DNA of 64,000 bases from a virus. The stretch spans positions 1 to 64,000 of the IMG/VR virus record IMGVR_UViG_3300008339_000021. The stretch is one strand, 5' to 3'. Under the pieces are notes generated by a model that saw only the letters and a program-made list of their open reading frames with translations, had not been told where the DNA came from and searched no databases. A program made the position numbers and the translations under genes. Positions 1 to 7,389 of the stretch are shown one piece after another (position 1 is the stretch's first letter; every line of letters starts with the position of its first letter).

Positions 1-891
1 ATGGATATGGAGATTAATCAATATATTGATAAGTCTTGGTTGCCAGAAGGTGGTATTGATATAGATAACTATCAAGAGCACAATCTTGATAGAAAAGCTG
101 GTTGTAGATATTATTATGACAAGCTGAAACAACTACAGGATGAGAAAAATAAGAATGGTACATCTGGTAGTGATGCTATGGATCAGTTACTAGACAATAT
201 TGAGTCTGGTAATATTCCTGATCATAGTACATGGGAAGAGTTTGAAGATCTTAGTGAAGCTGAGCAAAAGTTAATTGAGAAACAATTACAGAAAGTTCTT
301 AGTGATGCTAAAGAACAAACTCTTAAGAAAAGAGGTACAGTTCCTGGAGAAATTGAAGGAGTAATTATTATTGAAGAAGTTGTCAAGCCTAAATTTAATT
401 GGCGGGGATATATTAGAAGATTTACTGGTGTAAGTACTAAAGTATTTACTAAGAAAATTAGAAGAAAAGAGAACCGTAGATTTGAGGCTAATCCTGGTCT
501 TAAAGTAAAAATGAGACAACATATGTTGTTGGCCATTGATACTTCAGGATCTGTAAGTGATGCGGAACTTCAAGAATTTATGAGTGAAATCTATCACATC
601 TATAAATGTGGTGTAGATATTACAGTTGTACAGTGTGATACAATGATTAGATCTGTTGAGCCTTACAAAGGTAAATTTGAAATGGCTGTACAAGGCAGAG
701 GTGGGACTGAATTTGATCCTGTCCTAGAATATTTTAATGCCAACCTGAAGAAATACACAAGCCTGGTGTATTTTACAGACGGGGAATGTAGTTATTCTGT
801 AAAACCTAGAGGTAATACTCTGTGGGTTTTGTCAGAAAGATCTTATATGAATGAAGATTTACCAGGTAAAGTAATTAAATTAGAACTATAA
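1..891 (+). CDS. VWA/DUF2201-like protein, 5' end outside window
   Basis: This is the C-terminal part of a protein with a von Willebrand A-like domain. The MIDAS metal site is visible as D180-T-S182-G-S184, with T236 in GGTEFDP and D260 in FTDGE. The first residues (MDMEINQYI, then LPEGG and RKAGCRYYYDKL) look like the end of the DUF2201 N-terminal metallopeptidase-like domain (family pattern NIAxDxxIN...LPEG). The true start and its HExxH motif should therefore lie upstream of the window, and the ATG at base 1 is probably an internal Met. The gene is followed after 11 bases by a MoxR-type ATPase; VWA proteins and MoxR ATPases commonly act as pairs that remodel or activate a target complex. 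The target here is unknown. Confidence is high for the VWA fold and moderate for the DUF2201 assignment. Confidence 0.85.
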   Translation: MDMEINQYIDKSWLPEGGIDIDNYQEHNLDRKAGCRYYYDKLKQLQDEKNKNGTSGSDAMDQLLDNIESGNIPDHSTWEEFEDLSEAEQKLIEKQLQKVLSDAKEQTLKKRGTVPGEIEGVIIIEEVVKPKFNWRGYIRRFTGVSTKVFTKKIRRKENRRFEANPGLKVKMRQHMLLAIDTSGSVSDAELQEFMSEIYHIYKCGVDITVVQCDTMIRSVEPYKGKFEMAVQGRGGTEFDPVLEYFNANLKKYTSLVYFTDGECSYSVKPRGNTLWVLSERSYMNEDLPGKVIKLEL

Positions 892-902
892 AAAGAAAGA
901 TT

Positions 903-2072
903 ATGAATCAAGTACAGTTGAACGTAGATGAGTTGAAAAACTTTATTAAGCATATGGTTAAGAATAACCAACATATTCAGTCTGAAGGTAAAGTACCTGT
1001 GGCTATTAATATTGAGGGTGATGCTGGTTTGGGTAAAACTTCTGCAATCATGCAGTTGGGTAAAGAACTATCTATGGAGGTTGTAAAGCTGAATTTATCT
1101 CAGCTAGAAGAGTTAGGTGACTTGGTTGGGTTTCCTGTAAAAGAATTTCAAATACAAAATGCTGAAGGTAAAACTACCTGGATAAATGAATCTCAGATAT
1201 CTGCAGCTACTAGTAAAGGGTATAAAGTTGTAGGAAAGAGAATGTCACATGCTGCTCCTGAGTGGATTCAAGGTAAAGGAGAAGGTGGTTTCTTAATTCT
1301 TGATGACTATACTCGTGCTGATGCAAGATTTATGCAGGCTACTATGGAGATCTTGGATAGACAAGAATATGTTTCTTGGAAACTACCTAAGAACTGGCAT
1401 GTTATCTTGACTACTAATCCAGATAATGGTGACTATAATGTTACTTCTCTTGATGTAGCTCAGAAGACCAGATTTATTTCTGTTGAGTTGAAATATGATT
1501 CTGATGTATGGGCTAAGTGGGCAGAGAAAGCAAACATAGATGGTAGATGTATCAACTTTATGTTGATGCACCCAGAGTTGGTTACTCAAAGAATAAATCC
1601 AAGAGCAATTACTACTTTCTTTAATGCTATTAGTTCTATTCCTAAGTTTGAGGACAACTTGCCATTGATTCAAATGATTGGTGAAGGTTCTGTGGGAGCT
1701 GATTTTAGTTCAATGTTTACTATGTTCATTAATAATAAACTTGATAGAATTATTTCTCCTGAAGACATCCTGACTAAAGATGAGCAGTATGTTATGAATA
1801 GTTTGACCAATGCTGTTGGTAAAGATGATGAGTTCCGTGCTGATATATCTAGTGTAATTGCAACCAGATTGATTAACTATTCCCTTACTATTGCTGACAA
1901 AGGAGCAGTTGGTAAACCAATTATAGATAGGATAGCTAAGCTTACTACAGATTGTGAAGCATTTACTAATGACCTTAGATACTATATGGTTAAAGAAATT
2001 GTCAACGGTAATAAAGTTAAGTTTAGTCAATTGATGATGAATCAAGAGGTGGTGAAGATGGCTGTTAAGTAA
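903..2072 (+). CDS. MoxR-like AAA+ ATPase
   Basis: A 389-residue AAA+ ATPase of the MoxR/dynein-like (AAA_5) type. Walker A is GDAGLGKT (residues 39-46), Walker B is FLILDD (130-135), and a sensor-1-like segment is seen at ILTTNPD (168-174). A basic segment around QKTRF may supply the arginine finger. The protein binds and hydrolyses ATP. By family precedent it works as a hexameric chaperone with the VWA protein encoded immediately upstream (11-base gap, same strand). Such pairs recur in large phages, including crAss-like phages, but their role is unresolved. The next 96 bases hold two hairpins, so the VWA-MoxR pair probably ends a transcription unit. Assignment as an ATPase is secure; MoxR subtype is a strong inference from the VWA partner. 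Confidence 0.9.
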   Translation: MNQVQLNVDELKNFIKHMVKNNQHIQSEGKVPVAINIEGDAGLGKTSAIMQLGKELSMEVVKLNLSQLEELGDLVGFPVKEFQIQNAEGKTTWINESQISAATSKGYKVVGKRMSHAAPEWIQGKGEGGFLILDDYTRADARFMQATMEILDRQEYVSWKLPKNWHVILTTNPDNGDYNVTSLDVAQKTRFISVELKYDSDVWAKWAEKANIDGRCINFMLMHPELVTQRINPRAITTFFNAISSIPKFEDNLPLIQMIGEGSVGADFSSMFTMFINNKLDRIISPEDILTKDEQYVMNSLTNAVGKDDEFRADISSVIATRLINYSLTIADKGAVGKPIIDRIAKLTTDCEAFTNDLRYYMVKEIVNGNKVKFSQLMMNQEVVKMAVK

Positions 2073-2080
2073 TTGAAACA

Positions 2081-2100
2081 TAAAGGGTTTTCCCCCTTTA
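2081..2100. other. Small hairpin after MoxR gene
   Basis: A 7-bp inverted repeat TAAAGGG/CCCTTTA with a 6-base loop lies 9 bases after the MoxR stop codon. No clean T-run follows on either strand, so it is more likely an RNA 3'-end stabiliser or the weaker half of a double terminator than a terminator on its own. Confidence 0.4.
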
Positions 2101-2131
2101 AAAATACATTACTATAATTAAAAACAAACAT

Positions 2132-2158
2132 AAGGGGAGGTAATACTCCCCTTTTTAA
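2132..2158 (+). terminator. Rho-independent terminator between MoxR and the 433-aa gene
   Basis: The 8-bp stem AAGGGGAG/CTCCCCTT has a 6-base loop (GTAATA) and runs into a short T-tract. It separates the VWA-MoxR unit from the next + strand genes. The following ATG at 2169 is only about 11 bases further on, so the downstream gene relies either on read-through or on a promoter upstream of or overlapping the hairpin. Confidence 0.75.
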
Positions 2159-2168
2159 ATAAAATTCT

Positions 2169-3470
2169 ATGAAAAAATATTTGTTTATTTATGATGCGGC
2201 AACAGATGGAAATGAAATAATTATAAAAGTACAACCATTATATTGTGCTTGGGGTGGTGATGAATTTTTACCAGTAGTTGATAAAGAATATATCCCTAAT
2301 AAAGGAGACAAACTTTATTTCCTTCCTGGTGTAAATATTCCTAGAGTAAAACTAAAAGATTTGTCTTTGGAATATGGTATTAAAACAGTTAGAAATATAG
2401 AAGATGCTACACATGTTTTCCGTGGTAAAAATACTAGAGATAAAATTGTATCATCACATTGGTATTATAAAATACCTACATCTGCATTAAGGGCAATCAT
2501 TGAGGACTCTGAATGTAATATGGATGATTATTACAAAGAAAACTTAAGAGAAGCACTAGAACACTATACTGAAGACATAGTTATTGTAAATTATGCTGAT
2601 GCTAGTGTATTAAGAAATAATAATGTACCTGTACTAAGAAGACATATACAAGCTAGTATGTTAGGTTCATCTAATACATATTATACAATAGATGATGATC
2701 ACAAAGATTTATTTCCAGATATATTGAGTCTAGAACTTTATGATGAAAGTAAATTGCTAAAGTACATTAATGGTAATGATGCTGCTACTATAGATGAATC
2801 TATGTTCTTACAGATTTCTGATATGTTTGAAAGCTCAGATAGAGACAACCATATTCTTGCAATGGAAATTATGGCCAATTGTAATTATATGGAAAGTCTA
2901 CTATTTATTGAGATGCTTTTTGAAAGATATGCATATAAGATGAGTGAATGTCATACCAAGAACCATGTTAATTTCAAATCTTTACTTAGTTTTCTAGGTA
3001 AAAATAAGAATTACATGAGCACTAGTATTGATGAGATGACAACATCTCTTATCAATAAAGAAGTATTTGATTTAGATAAGGTTAATCTTATAATGAAATA
3101 TTATGGTAAAGAGATAGCTGAAAAAGGTGGTACTCAATACTTTGAAGTAAAAAGTGTAACTCTTAGTGAAGAAGCAGCAAAGTTACTCAATACTAACTAT
3201 GTTCATGAGATAATACCAGATTTTATTCCTGAAGGTGTAGAACAAGTAGAAATCCAAGAACCAACAGTGTATCCAGTTAATGAGGCAGAGCATGAAGAAC
3301 TTCTAGGTGAAGACATAGAAACTGCATTATCTAGAATTGAGAGAAATCAACTTAAGTCAGAGCTAATAGCTATTGAAGAAGAGTTAAGTGCACCACAGGG
3401 GTCCCTGGATGAAGAATCAAATAACAATCAAATAGAAGAGAAAGATGACAATGGTTTTGAATGGTTCTGA
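2169..3470 (+). CDS. Unknown 433-aa protein with acidic, aromatic-tipped C-terminus
   Basis: I do not recognise a domain. The N-terminal ~130 residues look globular and mixed alpha/beta (a CAWGGDEFLP segment, then GIKTVRNIEDATHVF). The middle is helical. The last ~90 residues are strongly acidic and predicted disordered, ending in DDNGFEWF. Such acidic tails with a hydrophobic tip resemble single-stranded-DNA-binding protein tails, but no OB-fold is evident. It opens a four-gene + strand unit with a PD-(D/E)XK nuclease and two small proteins, and its last 26 bases overlap the nuclease start. A role in DNA metabolism is inferred from context only. The gene is real by length, density and overlap pattern. 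Confidence 0.8.
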   Translation: MKKYLFIYDAATDGNEIIIKVQPLYCAWGGDEFLPVVDKEYIPNKGDKLYFLPGVNIPRVKLKDLSLEYGIKTVRNIEDATHVFRGKNTRDKIVSSHWYYKIPTSALRAIIEDSECNMDDYYKENLREALEHYTEDIVIVNYADASVLRNNNVPVLRRHIQASMLGSSNTYYTIDDDHKDLFPDILSLELYDESKLLKYINGNDAATIDESMFLQISDMFESSDRDNHILAMEIMANCNYMESLLFIEMLFERYAYKMSECHTKNHVNFKSLLSFLGKNKNYMSTSIDEMTTSLINKEVFDLDKVNLIMKYYGKEIAEKGGTQYFEVKSVTLSEEAAKLLNTNYVHEIIPDFIPEGVEQVEIQEPTVYPVNEAEHEELLGEDIETALSRIERNQLKSELIAIEEELSAPQGSLDEESNNNQIEEKDDNGFEWF

Positions 3471-4461
3471 TGAACTAGAGAGATTTTATAAGGAGAAGTT
3501 TTATTTTAGCTATAGTGGCTTAAATAAACTACTATATTCTCCTGCACTATTTTATAATCATTATGTGCTCAACCAGAGAGAGGATAGTACAGACCCGCAC
3601 CTTGTAGGAGGGCGGGTTCTGCACTGTCTTTTATTTGAGCCTGAGAAGTATGATGAGCAATTTGTATCATTACCGGGTAAACTTCCAACAGATAGTCAAA
3701 GAAAAATTATTGATAATATTTTTAGAATACATTGCTCAGTAGGAAATAATTCTTTACTTTTGGAAGACTACTCAACAGATATACTCACACAGCTTCTTAC
3801 AGCAAATCTTTATCAATCACTCAAAACAGATGCTCAAAGATTAGAAAAAATTCTAACAGATGAGAACAAAGAGTATTTTGAATTCCTCAAACAAAGTCAA
3901 GATAAAGCAGTAGTAGATCAACCAACTTTGGATGGCTGCAAAGCACAGGTAGAGATACTAAAAACTAATAATGATGTTAGAGCTTTATTAGCATTAGACA
4001 AAGCTGAGGAAGATGATCATATTGAGATATATAATGAGTTGCATATCAAAATAGATCATGATCAGTTGCCCTTTGGATTTAATGGATTCCTTGATAATGT
4101 AGTTATAGACAACCAAGCAAAAGTTATATTTATTAATGACTTAAAAACTACTGGCAAGTCTATTCAAGATTTTCCTGATGCTGTTGAGTATTATAAGTAT
4201 TGGATTCAAGCTGTTATCTATTATATACTGGCAACACATAAATTTTTGAAAGGCAAACCAGATATAACATCTTGGCAAGTACAAGTAACCTTTATTGTAA
4301 TTGACAAATACAATTTAGTTTATCCATATCAAGTGTCAAGAGAAACAATGTCTAAGTGGCAAAAGGATTTTAAGTCTGTGTTAGAAGTGGCTGTATGGCA
4401 CTATACAGAGAAGAAATATGACTTGCCATATGACTTAGCAGTAGGTAATGTAAAATTGTAA
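3445..4461 (+). CDS. PD-(D/E)XK nuclease (RecB/Cas4-like)
   Basis: A 338-residue protein with the ordered motifs of a PDDEXK_1/RecB-type nuclease: H60 in GGRVLH, D217 in GFLD, the core D232-L-K234 in INDLKTTG, and Q255 in QAVIYY. An N-terminal segment YSGLNKLLYSPALF resembles the helical start of RecB-family nucleases that begins with S..... L..C P..F; the Cys cluster of Cas4 iron-sulphur enzymes is absent. It should cut DNA in a metal-dependent way, probably as an exonuclease in recombination or replication. The start overlaps the end of the upstream gene by 26 bases. ATG 3445 is chosen; a second in-frame ATG at 3451 is equally possible. High confidence in fold, low in exact substrate. Confidence 0.85.
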   Translation: MTMVLNGSDELERFYKEKFYFSYSGLNKLLYSPALFYNHYVLNQREDSTDPHLVGGRVLHCLLFEPEKYDEQFVSLPGKLPTDSQRKIIDNIFRIHCSVGNNSLLLEDYSTDILTQLLTANLYQSLKTDAQRLEKILTDENKEYFEFLKQSQDKAVVDQPTLDGCKAQVEILKTNNDVRALLALDKAEEDDHIEIYNELHIKIDHDQLPFGFNGFLDNVVIDNQAKVIFINDLKTTGKSIQDFPDAVEYYKYWIQAVIYYILATHKFLKGKPDITSWQVQVTFIVIDKYNLVYPYQVSRETMSKWQKDFKSVLEVAVWHYTEKKYDLPYDLAVGNVKL

Positions 4462-4465
4462 AATT

Positions 4466-5032
4466 ATGGTAATTGATGCGCTTTATAGGAAATACTTCCA
4501 GAAGTCCAAGATATTTTTATATCCGCTCTTGGGCATTAAAAGAGGTACAAGTGTTGTTCCAGGTGAGACTTATCTCTCTTGGGAAAACAAAGTAAACTCT
4601 GAGGATATGAAACTAGTTTGTGTATACCATACAAGAACTGACATGGAATATTTACAGTTTGAGAAAAATATTTTACTCAAACATAATAGACTTGTTGATT
4701 TTACTAAGGTAGATGAAGATAAACTAGTTGCAATTTTTAATTTTTCTGATTTAAGTGATGATTGGTCATACTTTCTAGATGGAAAGTACAGTAAAATGAA
4801 TACAAATACAAAGCGCAAAATTCTAGACTTCTTTGATAAGAGAAGTGGTAACTATGCTTATGTAGAAAGCTACCTGTTTCCTGAAAATCATTTTGAAACA
4901 TATGCTAAAATACTAGGTGTAGATGTTGAAATACTCAAATCTGTTGGTGAGCTATGCAATAAGCCAGATTTTGAAAAAGAAAATTTACTTATTGAAGTAG
5001 CAGATTTGGAAAACATTAAAATAATTCAATAA
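4466..5032 (+). CDS. Unknown 188-aa protein
   Basis: No recognised domain. It starts 4 bases after the nuclease stop, so it is almost certainly co-transcribed with it. The protein is mixed in composition with an aromatic N-terminal segment (IFLYPLLGIKRG) and no signal peptide or clear membrane helix. A GETYLSW segment near residue 33 stands out. Proteins of this size and position recur next to the nuclease in Bacteroidota phages as far as I recall, but I cannot name a function. Confidence 0.75.
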   Translation: MVIDALYRKYFQKSKIFLYPLLGIKRGTSVVPGETYLSWENKVNSEDMKLVCVYHTRTDMEYLQFEKNILLKHNRLVDFTKVDEDKLVAIFNFSDLSDDWSYFLDGKYSKMNTNTKRKILDFFDKRSGNYAYVESYLFPENHFETYAKILGVDVEILKSVGELCNKPDFEKENLLIEVADLENIKIIQ

Positions 5033-5051
5033 CTTTGTTAAAACCAACAAA

Positions 5052-5396
5052 ATGAGTGAAAAAACAATGATGATTGTCCAGTCAACTTGGCAAGACAAAC
5101 AAACTTTTAGATTGATTCCAATTGCAGAATCATGTCCTTATGTAGAATGTATTTTTGATCCAGATAGCAAAGTTTTTGTTATTGTATCAAAGATTAGAAA
5201 AACTTCTTTACATATGTTGCCCAAACTTGATGAGTACGGTATTGCCATATCAGGCAACCGTGGAACTAAACAAGAAAGACACAAGATAGAAGTGTTTCAA
5301 GAATTCTATATAGAAGACCTAAATGCTATTGAAGAATTAATTAAAACTTTTGCAGTTAATGCTGAGTTTGATTATAAAACATTTATGAATAACTAA
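5052..5396 (+). CDS. Unknown 114-aa protein
   Basis: A small soluble protein without recognised domain, last gene of the 2169-5396 unit and followed by a strong terminator. It has a compact mixed alpha/beta look (two strand-rich blocks, then an acidic helix IEDLNAIEELIKTF). The spacing of 19 bases to the previous gene and the terminator behind it support a real gene. Function cannot be inferred beyond probable involvement with the neighbouring nuclease or polymerase unit. Confidence 0.75.
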   Translation: MSEKTMMIVQSTWQDKQTFRLIPIAESCPYVECIFDPDSKVFVIVSKIRKTSLHMLPKLDEYGIAISGNRGTKQERHKIEVFQEFYIEDLNAIEELIKTFAVNAEFDYKTFMNN

Positions 5397-5419
5397 CATA
5401 AATAGTTTAATTCTACCAG

Positions 5420-5453
5420 AAGGGAGTGTTTACAGGCACTCCCTTTTATTTTA
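5420..5453 (+). terminator. Rho-independent terminator before DNA polymerase
   Basis: The 9-bp perfect stem AAGGGAGTG/CACTCCCTT has an 8-base loop and is followed by TTATTTTAA. It ends the nuclease unit 24 bases after the last stop codon. Confidence 0.85.
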
Positions 5454-5454
5454 A

Positions 5455-5488
5455 CTTAACGGGGGGACAGCTTAACTGAACAAATCTT
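5455..5488 (+). promoter_or_regulatory. Leader of the polymerase unit with G-run and repeated CTTAAC
   Basis: The only DNA between the terminator and the polymerase ATG contains a run of six G followed by ACAG, flanked by two direct copies of CTTAAC (near 5454 and 5471). A G-run is striking in this AT-rich genome. It must contain or adjoin the promoter or translation start signal for the polymerase, but I see no clear Bacteroides TAnnTTTG box. Assignment as regulatory is inference. Confidence 0.35.
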
Positions 5489-7387
5489 ATGAAAACACAT
5501 TGGGTAATGGACTATGAAACTCTTAGTAATTGTTTCATAGCAGTATTTGAAGATATTAAATCTGATGACCGGGAAATTTTTGTAGTTCATGAGTCTAGAA
5601 ATGACACTGAAGAACTAGTAAACTTTCTAAATAGGAACAAAACCTTTAATGAATGGCATGTCAGCTTTAATGGTCTTGGCTTTGATAGTCAAATCACTGA
5701 ATATATATTAAGAAAACAGAATGATCTGTGCAGTATGTCTGCACAGGATGTTGCAGCTTATTTATATTCAAAAGCACAACAAATTATTAATAAACAAAAC
5801 TCTGGTGAGTTTTTAGAATTTAGTCAAAAAGATCTCCAGATAAGACAGATTGATGTATTTAAACTTAATCATTGGGATAATCCAGCTAAGAGAAGTTCAT
5901 TAAAATGGATTCAGTATACTATGGACTGGCACAACATTGTAGACATGCCAATTCATCATACTAGTCATATTGTTGCTCAGCAAATAGAACCAATTATTAG
6001 GTATTGTATTAATGATGTCAAGTCTACTAAACAAATTATGCAACTTAGTAAAGGGCAGATTGATTTACGTAGATCTTTAACACAAGAATATAATATTGAT
6101 TTATTTTCAGCATCTGAACCTAGAATTTCTAAAGAATTATTTCTTCATTTTCTAAGTAACCAAACAGGAATAAAGAAATGGGACTTAAGAAACATGAGAA
6201 CTTACAGACCTAAAATTACTGTTGCCGATATTATTCTGCCTTATATAAAGTTTGAAACAGCTACTTTTCAAAGATTGCTTAATAAATTTAATGAAGTAGT
6301 TATATTCCCAAATGAAACTAAAGGAGGTTTTAAGTATTCTGTACAGTATAAAGGTGTAAAAACTGACTTTGGTCTTGGTGGTGTGCACGGTGCTAGAGAA
6401 AGTAAAGTGTATAAATCAAACTCTGATATGGTTATTATGACATCTGATGTTGTAAGTTTCTATCCTAATCTTGCTATAAGAAATAAATGGGCTCCAGCTC
6501 ATTTGCCGCAGCAAGAATTTTGTAATCTATATGAGTGGTTCTTTGAGGAAAGAAAGAAGATACCAAAGTCTGATCCTAAGAACTATGTATATAAGATCAT
6601 TCTAAATTCTACTTATGGTCTTAGCAATGATGAGAATAGTTTCTTGTATGACCCAGAGTTTACTATGAGAATTACCATCAATGGTCAGTTGAGTCTTACT
6701 ATGTTGTATGAAATGATTTGTGAAGAGATTCCAAATGCAGTTCCATTAATGCAGAATACAGATGGTCTTGAAACTATGATTCCAAGAGAGTATCAAGATA
6801 AATATATGGAGATTTGCAAAAGATGGGAGCAGATAACTAATCTTGAACTTGAGCACGGCACATATAGTAAGATAGTTCTAGGTGATGTAAATAATTATAT
6901 TGCTGTAACTGAAGATGGTAAGTCTAAATGTAAGGGTAGATTTGAGTATGATAATCTAGCTTTACATAAGAACAAAAGTTTTTTAATTATTCCAAAAGCC
7001 TTACATGCATATTTTGTAAATGGTATTAAACCTGAAATATTTATAAAAGAAAATTTAAACATTTTTGATTTCTGTGGAGGAGTCAAGATAAAAGGTGATT
7101 GGAGATTTACTGAACATAAAATAGAATTTGGAGAATATACAGAAACAAAACTTCAGGATACTATTAGGTATTTCATCTCTAAATCAGGTAGTAAGATTAT
7201 CAAGAAACATAACACTGATGGCCGGGAAATACAAGTAGAAGCTGGAAGATGGTTACAAACTCTATATACCAACCATCATGATAATCCATTTTCTGAATAT
7301 GATTTAAATTATGATTATTATCTAGAGAAGATTAGAAAAGAAATAGAATCTCTAGAGCCAAATACAAATCAATTAAGTTTATTTTAA
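5489..7387 (+). CDS. Family B DNA polymerase with 3'-5' exonuclease
   Basis: A 632-residue replicative polymerase. Exonuclease motifs: D8-x-E10 (Exo I), N61-x3-F65-D66 (Exo II), Y172-x3-D176 (Exo III). Polymerase motifs: D320-VVSFYP (motif A), K369-IILNSTYG (motif B) and N423-T-D425-G (motif C), where the usual first Asp of DTD is Asn but the main metal ligand remains. A KGRFEY segment near 482 matches the KxY region. It is short for the family, like other compact phage PolB enzymes. The C-terminus is QLSLF, the consensus bacterial sliding-clamp-binding peptide, as in E. coli Pol II (QLGLF). It is followed 2 bases later by the 401-aa gene, forming a two-gene unit. Family assignment is secure. 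Confidence 0.95.
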   Translation: MKTHWVMDYETLSNCFIAVFEDIKSDDREIFVVHESRNDTEELVNFLNRNKTFNEWHVSFNGLGFDSQITEYILRKQNDLCSMSAQDVAAYLYSKAQQIINKQNSGEFLEFSQKDLQIRQIDVFKLNHWDNPAKRSSLKWIQYTMDWHNIVDMPIHHTSHIVAQQIEPIIRYCINDVKSTKQIMQLSKGQIDLRRSLTQEYNIDLFSASEPRISKELFLHFLSNQTGIKKWDLRNMRTYRPKITVADIILPYIKFETATFQRLLNKFNEVVIFPNETKGGFKYSVQYKGVKTDFGLGGVHGARESKVYKSNSDMVIMTSDVVSFYPNLAIRNKWAPAHLPQQEFCNLYEWFFEERKKIPKSDPKNYVYKIILNSTYGLSNDENSFLYDPEFTMRITINGQLSLTMLYEMICEEIPNAVPLMQNTDGLETMIPREYQDKYMEICKRWEQITNLELEHGTYSKIVLGDVNNYIAVTEDGKSKCKGRFEYDNLALHKNKSFLIIPKALHAYFVNGIKPEIFIKENLNIFDFCGGVKIKGDWRFTEHKIEFGEYTETKLQDTIRYFISKSGSKIIKKHNTDGREIQVEAGRWLQTLYTNHHDNPFSEYDLNYDYYLEKIRKEIESLEPNTNQLSLF

Positions 7388-7389
7388 TT

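Noticed and set aside
1710-2081. 123-aa frame on the - strand opposite the MoxR gene
   Set aside because: Fully antisense to a gene with intact Walker motifs and no plausible domain.
2081-2100. First hairpin after MoxR as a full terminator
   Set aside because: No T-run follows the stem on either strand; the next hairpin at 2132-2158 fits much better.
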